Source of the DNA: an uncultured Eubacteriales bacterium
Lineage (GTDB): Bacteria > Bacillota > Clostridia > Peptostreptococcales > Anaerovoracaceae
DNA: 17,260 bases
Direction of reading: 5' to 3'
Assembly (NCBI GenBank): GCA_900542245.1
Contig: UQMQ01000039.1
Coordinates: 1 to 17,260, forward strand
A program made the translations under genes and the position numbers. Positions 1 to 7,245 of this stretch are shown piece by piece. The stretch's first letter is position 1. The number at the start of each line of letters is the position of its first letter. The notes under the pieces were generated by a model that had not been told where the DNA came from, did no database searches, and was given only the letters and a program-made list of their open reading frames with translations.

Positions 1-803
1 CGTCTATCCTGATGAAGCATTATCTGGTCGATGAAATCGATCCAAGAGAGCCTTTCTCGGTCGCGAAATACCGAGCGCTTGCAAAACAGGCGATCGAAGA
101 GATTTTCCAAAGTGGGAAAGTGCCTGTCATCAGCGGCGGCACCGGGCTTTACCTCAACGCGCTGCTTTACGAAATGGATTTCAGCAACGCGCCGCAGGAC
201 ACTGCGCTTCGCAAGAACCTGGAAGAAGAAGCGGAACTGTTTGGAAGCGCTTATTTGCACAAAAAACTGGAAGCAATCGACCCCAAAACAGCGGCGCGCA
301 TCCACCCAAACAACACCAAAAAACTGATTCGCGCGCTGGAGGGCGCAGCAAACGGAAATCCAATCACGGATTTTCAGCAGTGCAGGCAAAAATGTAAGGA
401 TTATGACGCGATTTTAATCGGATTGACACGAAATCGTGATGTTTTGTATGATAGAATCAATCAAAGAGTGGACATCATGGTTCGCGAGGGTCTTTTTAAG
501 GAGGTTGAAAACCTTTTGGAGATGGGACTTGCCGAGGAGGACATCTCAATGAAAGGCATCGGATATAAGGAAATCATCGGCTATTTTGACGGACTCTATA
601 CGGAAGAGGAGGCCATCGACTTGATCAAAAAGAACAGCCGGCATCTCGCCAAGCGGCAGCTGACCTGGTTTCGGCGTTATGAGGATATGACCTGGTTCGA
701 TTTGGATGAATATCAAAATGACGAGGACGCGATACGGAGCATTTTATTATGGCTGAAAGAGAAATACGGATACACAACAAAAGTGACCGACCCGACAATG
801 TAA
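1..803 (+). CDS. miaA: tRNA dimethylallyltransferase MiaA, 5'-truncated by the window edge
   Basis: MiaA transfers a dimethylallyl group from DMAPP to N6 of A37 in tRNAs that read UNN codons. The reading frame is already open at base 3, so the gene starts outside the window. The first visible residues match the MiaA segment 'H-x-L-x-D-x-x-DPxEPFSVA', and the GGTGLYL motif follows. The mid-protein IGL-R-R-x-L-x-x-RIxxRVDxM signature is present, as are the K-x-I-G-Y-x-E segment (about 545-580) and the C-terminal LAKRQLTWFRR motif. About 266 codons are visible against a family length near 310, so only the N-terminal P-loop (about 45-50 residues) is missing. The internal ATG at 12 is not the start. 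A tyrosine recombinase gene begins 17 nt after the stop, so the two are probably co-transcribed. The identification is firm. Confidence 0.96.
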   Translation, partial: SILMKHYLVDEIDPREPFSVAKYRALAKQAIEEIFQSGKVPVISGGTGLYLNALLYEMDFSNAPQDTALRKNLEEEAELFGSAYLHKKLEAIDPKTAARIHPNNTKKLIRALEGAANGNPITDFQQCRQKCKDYDAILIGLTRNRDVLYDRINQRVDIMVREGLFKEVENLLEMGLAEEDISMKGIGYKEIIGYFDGLYTEEEAIDLIKKNSRHLAKRQLTWFRRYEDMTWFDLDEYQNDEDAIRSILLWLKEKYGYTTKVTDPTM

Positions 804-820
804 TCAAAAAGGAAAACGAC

Positions 821-1873
821 ATGTATTTGGAATGCGAAAAGCTGGAGGACGGTCTACCGCGATTTTTGCGCGGGTTTTTCTCGTATCTGAAGGGAAATGT
901 GCTGCCTGCGACGAGGCTGGCTTATCTGCACGATATCATGTTTTTTTTCAAATATCTGATTGAAGAGACAGACCTGACGCAGGCGAAAACACCGGACAAA
1001 ATCAAGCTTTCGGATTTGGAAGAGGTACAGGCGGTCGATGTCAATCTGTTTTTGGATTACTGCCGCAGATATAAAGTCGATACCGGAGACACCGTCTACG
1101 TTTACGAAAACTCCAACAAGTCTCTGGCACGTAAAAAATCCTCGGTATCGGTGCTGTTCAAATATCTGTATCACGATGGTCTGCTGGATAAGAATATTAC
1201 CGACGGTTTCGACCCGATCCGCGTGCCGCGTCCCGGTGAGCGGGAGATCAAGGCGCTGCAGGATGACGAGGTGATGCTCATGCTGGACGCGGTTTCCGCG
1301 GGCAGCGGTTTGACCGAACGCGAGCATGCTTACTGGGAAAAAACGAAAAAGCGGGACAAAGCGATTTTAATCCTGTTTCTGACCTATGGGCTGCGGCTTT
1401 CGGAGCTGCAGCAGCTGAATATATCTTCGTTCAATTTTCACCGCGGAGAATTTATCATTTACCGTAAGCGCGGCAAGGAGTCTGTGATGCCGCTGAACAA
1501 GTCGGCAACCGCGGTGCTGCACGATTATATCGACAATGAGCGCGATCTGATCAGCATTTCCCGCGACGAGGACAGCGATGCGCTGTTTTTGTCACTGCAG
1601 GGCAGACGCATGACGGAACGGCAGATTCGGGAACTGGTCAAAAAATATACCGCCATCGCGCTTCACACGACCAAACGCGCCGGCTACAGTCCGCACAAAC
1701 TGCGCGCTACCGCCGCGACCAGCCTGATCGGACGCGGCAATTCCATCTTTGACGTTGCCGCGCTCTTAGATCACGAGCAGGTCACGACCACCCAGCTTTA
1801 CGCGAGACAGAAGATCAACGTGAAAAGAGACCTGGTGAAGGATATGGAGTGGGAAGAGGAGCGTAAGGAATAA
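821..1873 (+). CDS. XerS-like tyrosine recombinase (integrase family)
   Basis: Predicted site-specific recombinase of the phage-integrase/Xer family, 350 aa. Seen: an N-terminal SAM-like core-binding region (about 10-130) and a C-terminal catalytic domain. The catalytic set appears complete: R192 (YGLRLSEL), a beta-hairpin lysine (K216/K219 in RKRGKE), H292 and R295 (SPHKLRAT), H318 (LLDHEQ) and nucleophile Y327 (TQLYARQ). The length and the long N-terminal domain with an 'LPxFLxxFFxYL...FFKYL' pattern resemble XerS (about 356 aa) more than XerC/XerD (about 300 aa). XerS acts alone on a dif site to resolve chromosome dimers. The start at 821 was chosen because AAAAAGGA lies about 8 nt upstream; an in-frame ATG at 749 would overlap miaA by 55 nt. 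No phage or IS genes are adjacent, which favours a housekeeping role. No dif site was recognised. Confidence 0.85.
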   Translation: MYLECEKLEDGLPRFLRGFFSYLKGNVLPATRLAYLHDIMFFFKYLIEETDLTQAKTPDKIKLSDLEEVQAVDVNLFLDYCRRYKVDTGDTVYVYENSNKSLARKKSSVSVLFKYLYHDGLLDKNITDGFDPIRVPRPGEREIKALQDDEVMLMLDAVSAGSGLTEREHAYWEKTKKRDKAILILFLTYGLRLSELQQLNISSFNFHRGEFIIYRKRGKESVMPLNKSATAVLHDYIDNERDLISISRDEDSDALFLSLQGRRMTERQIRELVKKYTAIALHTTKRAGYSPHKLRATAATSLIGRGNSIFDVAALLDHEQVTTTQLYARQKINVKRDLVKDMEWEEERKE

Positions 1874-1885
1874 GCCCTCGGCTCA

Positions 1886-2022
1886 CTTCTCCAAATAAAC
1901 AGTTTCATCTGCTCGCGGCGGCGAAAATGGGCGGAAAATTCTGTCCAGCTCTGCTGTCAGAACTTTTCCAAGCACCATTTTCCAGCCTTGCTTGCGCGTG
2001 AAACTGTCCTTATTTCTCGAAA
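1886..2022. repeat. Long imperfect inverted repeat / hairpin element
   Basis: The arms pair across about 130 nt around a centre near 1951. From outside in: AAATAA..ACAGTTTCA (1893-1907) with TGAAACTGTCCTTATTT (1999-2015); GAAAATGG (1923-1930) with CCATTTTC (1975-1982); GGAAAA (1933-1938) with TTTTCC (1964-1969); TTCTG (1939-1943) with CAGAA (1958-1962); and a tip CAGC-tct-GCTG (1946-1956). Small bulges and one larger internal loop separate the helices. It could be a transcribed 3' structure that stabilises or ends the miaA-recombinase transcript, a degenerate MITE, or a small structured RNA. The pairing is seen directly; the role is unknown. Confidence 0.65.
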
Positions 2023-2213
2023 AGTTCGCGTATGGGCTTATTCCTTACGCTCTGCGTTTTAATAGGTCCAGATGGAAAAATGTTTGCGCAGATACTGCAT
2101 GAATTGCATACGACATCAAGCAGATTCACAGCATCTGCGGAATCATTTGCATTGTATTTGTCTGTGCTTTACGTTGATGTCACAGCAGCTGGGACTGATG
2201 CAGCAGGGACTTT

Positions 2214-2264
2214 AGGTGCTTTTGTCGTTATTTCGGAAATATCGCTATGCGATATTTCCTACAT
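2214..2264 (+). repeat. Repeat copy A (short form, 51-bp core)
   Basis: Copy of the family also found at 7554, 8605 and 9852. The strand given is the orientation in which the palindrome comes last. It starts AGGTGCTTTTGTCGTTATT, then has a palindrome with arms GGAAATATCGC and GCGATATTTCC (2235-2259) around a TAT loop, and ends TACAT. It lacks the two extra hairpins of the long copies. It ends 7 nt before the AGGAG (2272-2276) of the downstream gene, so it would lie in that gene's 5' untranslated region. Confidence 0.9.
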
Positions 2265-2283
2265 AATAAAATAGGAGTTAACA

Positions 2284-3585
2284 ATGAATCAATCAAAAAC
2301 AAGGGAGTTATTACAGAATGCGTTTCACATAGACGCGAAGGTGCTGGATGTGGTCGCGGAGGCGGAGAAGCAGATTGCGGGGCAATTTGCGGCGCTGGAT
2401 GACATCATGGCGTATAATCAGTACAAGGTGCTTGCCGCGTTCCAAAAGAACCGGATTCGGGACATGCACTTTGGCTGGACGACCGGTTACGGCTACGATG
2501 ACGCCGGCAGAGACGCGATCGAGCAGGTTTTCGCGGATGTGTTTCATGCGGAGGCTGCGTTGGTCCGGACGACCTTCGTCAACGGTACGCATGCGCTGGC
2601 AACCACGCTGCTTGGCATTTTAAGACCGGGGGATGAGCTGATCTATGCGACCGGAGATCCTTATGACACGTTGCAGACAGTCATCGGCATCACCAACTAT
2701 GAGAAGGGGAACGGTTCTCTCAAGGACTACGGCATTACCTTTAAACAGGTGGATTTATTGCCGGATGGCTCGATCGATATCGAGGGAGTCAAGGCAGCGA
2801 TTACGGATAAAACGCGCATGGTTACCGCCCAGCGTGCGACCGGATATTCCTGGCGTAAGGCGATTTCCATCGATGAAATCGCTGCACTCATGGAAGCTGT
2901 GCAAGCAGTCAATCCAAGCATTGTCAAGATGGTGGACAACTCCTACGGCGAGTTTTTGGATACCAAAGAACCGACGGATGTCGGCGCGGATGTCATGGCG
3001 TCCTCTCTGATCAAGAATCCGGGCGGCGGACTGGCACTCAGCGGCGCTTATATTGCCGGAAGACAGGACCTGATCGATCAGATTCAGTACCGCATGACCT
3101 GTCCGGGCATCGGCGGCGAATGCGGTTTGACCTATGGACAGACTCGCACCATGCTGCAAGGCTTGTTTATCGCGCCGAAGGTCACCAACGGGGCAGTCAA
3201 GGGCGCGATTCTCTGCGGCAAGGTCTTTGAACTACTCGGTTTTGAAGTATCTCCGAAAGCGGAGGATTTACGTTCAGACATCGTGCAGGCAGTTAAATGC
3301 GGTGACGCGAAAAAGTTGATTTCTTTTTGTAAGGGCATTCAGGCGGCGGCACCGATCGACAGTTTTGTTTCTCCGGTTCCGGGCGACATGCCGGGCTATG
3401 AGGATCAGGTCATCATGGCCGCCGGCGCCTTCGTACAGGGCTCTACCATTGAGCTTTCGGCAGACGCGCCGATGCGCGAGCCGTATATTGCTTACTTCCA
3501 AGGCGGGCTGACCTACGAGCACGCCAAATTTGGGGTAATCAAGGCAGCGGACACCTTGCGCAAGGACGGCTTACTGTCCTTCTAA
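2284..3585 (+). CDS. Methionine gamma-lyase family protein (PLP-dependent, aluminium-resistance protein type)
   Basis: A 433-aa fold-type I PLP enzyme of the Met_gamma_lyase family (PF06838), historically annotated as aluminium resistance protein. Visible features are the N-terminal MAYNQYKVLAAF segment, FGWTTGYGYDDAGRDAIEQVFA (about residues 63-84), the PLP-ring aspartate D218 in MVDNSYGEF, and the PLP-binding lysine K244 in SSLIKNPGGG with the glycine-rich run after it. The C-terminal part has REPYIAYFQGGLTYEH. Length is normal for the family. The true substrate is not established for most members; a lyase acting on a sulfur amino acid is an inference from homology. The start is fixed by ATAGGAG 7 nt upstream. 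It often sits near miaA/mutL in Clostridia, which fits this context. Repeat copy A occupies the 5' untranslated region. Confidence 0.92.
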   Translation: MNQSKTRELLQNAFHIDAKVLDVVAEAEKQIAGQFAALDDIMAYNQYKVLAAFQKNRIRDMHFGWTTGYGYDDAGRDAIEQVFADVFHAEAALVRTTFVNGTHALATTLLGILRPGDELIYATGDPYDTLQTVIGITNYEKGNGSLKDYGITFKQVDLLPDGSIDIEGVKAAITDKTRMVTAQRATGYSWRKAISIDEIAALMEAVQAVNPSIVKMVDNSYGEFLDTKEPTDVGADVMASSLIKNPGGGLALSGAYIAGRQDLIDQIQYRMTCPGIGGECGLTYGQTRTMLQGLFIAPKVTNGAVKGAILCGKVFELLGFEVSPKAEDLRSDIVQAVKCGDAKKLISFCKGIQAAAPIDSFVSPVPGDMPGYEDQVIMAAGAFVQGSTIELSADAPMREPYIAYFQGGLTYEHAKFGVIKAADTLRKDGLLSF

Positions 3586-3687
3586 TTTACCGGATAGGAA
3601 ACCTGCTGTGAGGATGTCAAAAAAATAGTGAAAGAATCAAAAAAACAAAAGGGGAAACCGATTCTAAGCAGGATAGGGGGCGCTCGG

Positions 3688-4563
3688 ATGCGTGAGAAAG
3701 GAAAAGAGAAAAAACAAAAAAAGCAAAATCTTGAAGAAAAGAAACAAGAACTGAATCTAAAAGCCGAACATGCGAAGCAAGAGCTTGACCTAAAAGCGGC
3801 ACAGGCCAAACAGAGCCTGAACGCAGGCGCGGAGAATCTCAAAGTCGGCAAAAAGCAAAACGCCCGCAAGGTGATCCTTTCTACCGTAAAGATCGCGCTC
3901 CTGCTGCTGATCGTGATCGGTGTACCACTGTACCTGTATTTCTTCAAGCTGGACTGGCTGAAAGGCTTTAAGGACATCGAATCGATCGTCGCGTTCTTGA
4001 ATCAATACAAAAGCCAGTCGATTTTGATCTATATTGTCTTTCAGGTCGTGCAGATCGTCGTCAGCGTCATTCCGGGTCAGGTATTCCAAATGGCAGCGGG
4101 CTATCTGTTCGGCTTCTGGGCAGCACTTTTGTACGCAATGATCGGTGCAGTCATCGGAACAGGCGTTTCGTTTCTGCTCGCAAAGCTTTTGGGAAGAGAT
4201 TTCCTGCATATTTTTTTCGGAGAGGAGAAAATGAGCTACTATATCGCGCGGCTCAATTCCAAACAGGCCTACACGATTGTCTTTTTTCTCTATCTGATCC
4301 CGGGGCTTCCCAAGGACATGATCAGTTACGCCGCCGGAGCCTCTGAAATGCGCTTCAAACCGTTTCTGCTTTTGTCGGCGGTCGGCAGACTGCCGGGTAT
4401 GATTGGCTGTCTTTTGATGGGGACGATGGTGGAAAACGAAAACTACAGCGGTGTTGCCGTCGTCGCAGTGCTCGCCGTTGTCGCCTGCGGTCTCTGCCTG
4501 ATTTTTCGCAAAAAAATCAACGCATGGCTTGACAAAATCTACGAGAAAATATCAGCCATGTAA
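3688..4563 (+). CDS. TVP38/TMEM64 (VTT, SNARE-associated) family membrane protein with charged repeat N-terminus
   Basis: A 291-aa integral membrane protein of the VTT/DedA-like superfamily (PF09335). Bacterial DedA and VTT relatives are implicated in lipid translocation; the function here is not known. Seen: a Lys/Glu/Gln-rich cytoplasmic N-terminus (1-60) with three tandem 11-residue units (about 20-52), TM1 near 62-84, then the family core with VSVIPGQVFQMAAGYLFG, G-rich helix AMIGAVIGTGVSFLLAKLLG, and YLIPGLPKDMISYAAGAS, ending in a helix and a basic tail. The start at 3688 has GGGGG 7 nt upstream. A GTG at 3628 in the same frame, adding 20 lysine-rich residues, is possible but has a poorer ribosome binding site. 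The gene begins about 100 nt after the lyase-family gene with no evident terminator, so co-transcription is likely. Confidence 0.88.
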   Translation: MREKGKEKKQKKQNLEEKKQELNLKAEHAKQELDLKAAQAKQSLNAGAENLKVGKKQNARKVILSTVKIALLLLIVIGVPLYLYFFKLDWLKGFKDIESIVAFLNQYKSQSILIYIVFQVVQIVVSVIPGQVFQMAAGYLFGFWAALLYAMIGAVIGTGVSFLLAKLLGRDFLHIFFGEEKMSYYIARLNSKQAYTIVFFLYLIPGLPKDMISYAAGASEMRFKPFLLLSAVGRLPGMIGCLLMGTMVENENYSGVAVVAVLAVVACGLCLIFRKKINAWLDKIYEKISAM

Positions 4564-4637
4564 TCAAAGCGCTGCAAAAATACATGGACACGCATCTCAT
4601 TTTACGTATGTCGTATGATATAGAAAGGACGCATCCT

Positions 4638-6611
4638 ATGACGAAAAATATGAGCCTAACCAGAGCGGAGGCGTTAAAAAAAGCAGAATTATTTGAGGAA
4701 TTGTTCACCGTCGTTCGCATTCTGGACGCACAGAGCATGACGGACATCAAAAATGGTATCGAACCGACCGGAATGCACCAAAGCTGCCCTTGCTTTTCCG
4801 TTTGGAACAGAAACGAACATTGCAAAAACTGCATTTCTTTGCGGGCATTTCAGGAAAACCGCGAGATCAGCAAGTTTGAATTTAAAGATAACGACGTCTA
4901 TTATGTCATCGCGCAGTCTCTGACCATTGACGGAGAGCCGGCGGTCATCGAATACGTCAAACATCTGCAGAACGACCCGTTTATCGATGATGCCGGGCGC
5001 AATCGTTTTATCGAGAAGCTCTTTAATTTCGAGAACCTGCTTTATACAGATGCGCTGACCGGTATTTACAATCGGCGGTACTATGAAGATAAAGTCAGGT
5101 TGTCGCGCGAGCCGGTCGGTGTGGCCATGATGGATATTGACCGGTTTAAGTACTATAACGACCAATTCGGTCATGCGGTCGGTGATCTGGTACTAAAAAC
5201 AGTTGCTAATGAAATCAAGCGTGTGCTGGATCCGCGTGATCGTCTAATCCGATTCGGCGGAGATGAATTTTTACTTTTGACCGCGAATACGGACCCGGAT
5301 TTTTTATCCGGTAAACTCGCGCATATCCGCAAGCATTTCAACGAAGTGAGGGTCCCGGATTATCCGCAGCTGCGCATTTCCATCAGTATCGGCGGCGTCA
5401 TCTGCAAGGACGAAACGCTGGAAGAGGCTGTGGAACGCGCAGATTGTCTGATGTACTACGCCAAGAACGGCAAAAAGAGCCTTGACGCAAAGGATGCTCC
5501 AAAGTTCATCGCAGCCGAGGATTTTCTGGATGGACCGAAGCACAAGGCCAAACCGAAAGTCCTGATCGTTGACGACGCACCGCTGAACCGCGAAATACTG
5601 ACAGAGATCCTGCAGCCGCATTTTCAAATTCTCGAAGCCGCAAACGGAGAGGAAGCCCTGCAGCTCCTGCATGCGCACGGAACAGGCATTTCTCTGATCC
5701 TTCTGGATATGATCATGCCTGTGCTGGATGGTCTCGGCGTCCTGTCTGAAATGAAAGCGAAGCACTGGACGGAGGATATTCCGGTCATCGTCATCTCCGA
5801 AGATGCTGCGGATGCCAATATCACCGAGGCCTTTGAAATGGGTATTTCCGATTATATTCTGCGGCCGTTTCACGCAAAAGTCGTTCTGCATCGCGTCTTG
5901 AGCACGATCAAAACAAACGCGAAGCAGCAGGCGCTTTTTGCCATGGTTTCCAAACAGATCTACGAAAAAGATCGCGATCAGAAAATGATGGCGGTCATTC
6001 TCAGTCATATCGTGGAATTCCACAACGGGGAAAGCCGTCTGCATATTCTTCGCATCAATGTCCTGACCGAAATACTGCTCAAAAAACTTGTTACCAAAAC
6101 AGATCGCTATCATCTGACACGTGATGAGATGAACCAAATTGCCATCGCCTCCTCACTGCACGACATCGGCAAGATCGCGATTCCTTCTGAAGTCATCAAT
6201 AAACCGGGCAAACTGTCTGCTGAGGAGTTTGAGATCGTGAAGCGGCATACTTTGCTTGGAGAAGAAATGCTCAAAAGCGTCTATCGCTATAAGGACGAGC
6301 CTTTGGTCAAGCTCAGCGAGCAGATCTGCCGTTGGCATCACGAACGCTATGACGGAAACGGTTATCCGGATGGGCTGAAAGGGGAGGATATTCCGATTGC
6401 TGCGCAGGTTGTCGCTCTGGCCGATGCCTATGATGCGCTGGTCAGCAAACGCGCTTATAAGGAAAGCCTGTCGCAGGCAGAGGCGTTTGACATGCTGCAG
6501 AGAGGGGAATGCGGCGCATTTCAACCACTTCTGTTGGAATGTCTGATAGAGTCCAAAGACGAAATTCAACGAAAATATGACGAAACCATAGATGCGGACT
6601 ATATTCTGTAA
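4638..6611 (+). CDS. GGDEF - REC - HD-GYP c-di-GMP turnover protein with N-terminal Cys-rich domain
   Basis: A 657-aa cytoplasmic signalling protein that could both make and degrade c-di-GMP. Order: N-terminal PAS-like region with four cysteines (C50, C52, C62, C65; CxC-x9-CxxC); diguanylate cyclase domain about 136-300 with DALTGIYNRR and an intact GGDEF at 207-211; receiver domain about 308-430 with acidic pair D312/D313 and phosphoacceptor D357; HD-GYP phosphodiesterase about 455-640 with SLHDIGK (H508, D509), HHERYDGNGYP (GYP at 575-577) and ADAYDAL. The allosteric RxxD site before GGDEF reads DPRD, so product inhibition may be lost. The receiver's conserved lysine is Arg (DYILRPF). The start at 4638 follows AAGGA by 8 nt. 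No histidine kinase gene is nearby. Domain calls are firm; net activity is not predictable. Confidence 0.93.
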   Translation: MTKNMSLTRAEALKKAELFEELFTVVRILDAQSMTDIKNGIEPTGMHQSCPCFSVWNRNEHCKNCISLRAFQENREISKFEFKDNDVYYVIAQSLTIDGEPAVIEYVKHLQNDPFIDDAGRNRFIEKLFNFENLLYTDALTGIYNRRYYEDKVRLSREPVGVAMMDIDRFKYYNDQFGHAVGDLVLKTVANEIKRVLDPRDRLIRFGGDEFLLLTANTDPDFLSGKLAHIRKHFNEVRVPDYPQLRISISIGGVICKDETLEEAVERADCLMYYAKNGKKSLDAKDAPKFIAAEDFLDGPKHKAKPKVLIVDDAPLNREILTEILQPHFQILEAANGEEALQLLHAHGTGISLILLDMIMPVLDGLGVLSEMKAKHWTEDIPVIVISEDAADANITEAFEMGISDYILRPFHAKVVLHRVLSTIKTNAKQQALFAMVSKQIYEKDRDQKMMAVILSHIVEFHNGESRLHILRINVLTEILLKKLVTKTDRYHLTRDEMNQIAIASSLHDIGKIAIPSEVINKPGKLSAEEFEIVKRHTLLGEEMLKSVYRYKDEPLVKLSEQICRWHHERYDGNGYPDGLKGEDIPIAAQVVALADAYDALVSKRAYKESLSQAEAFDMLQRGECGAFQPLLLECLIESKDEIQRKYDETIDADYIL

Positions 6612-6627
6612 ACCTTTTTGAAAACAT

Positions 6628-6699
6628 GAACATTTGTTCTCAAACCCTCTTGACAAAGAACATTTATTCTGATACATTATAGAAAAGAACAAATGTTTC
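6628..6699 (+). promoter_or_regulatory. SOS promoter with three LexA-type boxes
   Basis: A sigma-A-type promoter reads TTGACA (6650-6655), 17-bp spacer, TACATT (6673-6678). Three LexA-like palindromes overlap it: GAACATTTGTTC (6628-6639, upstream of -35), GAACATTTATTC (6658-6669, inside the spacer) and GAACAAATGTTTC (6687-6699, just after the likely start point). Their spacings are 30 and 29 bp, close to three helical turns, so the bound repressors would face the same side. The pattern agrees with Gram-positive SOS boxes (GAAC-N4-GTTC). The downstream gene encodes a YneA-like protein, a classic LexA target. Confidence 0.88.
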
Positions 6700-6717
6700 G
6701 AGAGGGGTGTGGACCTA

Positions 6718-7017
6718 ATGAAAAGAAGTTACAGAATTGCGAACAGATTCAGATTTACTTTATTTGTCGTTTGCATCATGATCATCATGACGACTGCATT
6801 CAATTTTGCTTTCGGTCTCAATACCGCAGACAGTCTGACCATGACGAAATATCGTTCTGTAGATGTTGTGTACGGCGATACTTTGTGGACGATCGCACAA
6901 ACCTATATGCCTGAAGACATGGATATCCGCGAGTCTGTATTTCAGCTTTGCAAACTGAACGACATTCGAGCCGACCAGTTATATGCCGGCATGACGATAC
7001 AGGTTCCGGTCTATTAG
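6718..7017 (+). CDS. yneA: YneA-like SOS cell-division suppressor (TM + LysM)
   Basis: A 99-aa protein with a basic N-terminus, one transmembrane helix (about 12-34) and an extracytoplasmic LysM-type domain (about 46-98) with the pattern VVYGDTLWTIAQTY...L-x-x-N-D-I-R-x-x-Q-L-x-x-G-x-x-I-x-V-P. Bacillus YneA has the same size and layout and halts septation during the SOS response. The ATG at 6718 is preferred: AGAGGGG (6701-6707) lies 10 nt upstream, whereas a GTG at 6709 is too close to it. The promoter with three LexA boxes directly upstream supports the assignment. lexA itself is not in the window, unlike Bacillus where it is divergent from yneA. Confidence 0.85.
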   Translation: MKRSYRIANRFRFTLFVVCIMIIMTTAFNFAFGLNTADSLTMTKYRSVDVVYGDTLWTIAQTYMPEDMDIRESVFQLCKLNDIRADQLYAGMTIQVPVY

Positions 7018-7188
7018 CTGCTTATTCGTTGGCGATCGGAGACGTTCAGAAACAGTGCAAACAGAATTGAAAGATCTAATGCAGTCAGGTATTGTGGACC
7101 GCTGATCGTCAAAAAATCGCTTAGAACGCAAAATAGAGCCTCGTTTTTTTGGCATCTGCAGCACAGCAGACTGTTTCTCGGTATTTGC

Positions 7189-7217
7189 TTGCAAACAGGA
7201 CACGAATGTGGTATGCT
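7189..7217 (+). promoter_or_regulatory. Putative promoter of the zinc-ribbon gene
   Basis: TTGCAA (7189-7194) and TATGCT (7212-7217) are separated by 17 bp. The start codon follows 28 nt later, after AAAAAAAGGAGG. This is a pattern match only. Confidence 0.5.
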
Positions 7218-7245
7218 GAAGATAAAAAAAGGAGGTTATGAGGAT

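Larger units (their letters stand above)
1874..2283. other. Gene-free stretch with structured DNA, between the recombinase and the methionine gamma-lyase-family gene
   Basis: About 410 bases without a convincing gene. It contains a long imperfect inverted repeat immediately after the recombinase (about 1886-2022), an unassigned middle part (about 2023-2213) with only short potential stems such as CTGTG/CACAG (2162-2185), and repeat copy A (2214-2264) just before the ribosome binding site of the next gene. An 80-codon open frame at 2032-2274 runs through the repeat, has no good ribosome binding site and shows no recognisable domain. I do not call it a gene. Confidence 0.6.

Noticed and set aside
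2032..2274. 80-codon open frame between the recombinase and the lyase-family gene
   Set aside because: No good ribosome binding site and no recognisable domain; its C-terminal end is translated repeat A.
1874..2283. A dif site for the XerS-like recombinase
   Set aside because: No convincing two-arm 11-bp recombinase site with a short spacer was found; the long hairpin has a different shape.
5304..6137. 277-codon - strand frame antisense to the GGDEF/HD-GYP gene
   Set aside because: Opposite intact catalytic domains; no ribosome binding site or domain evidence.
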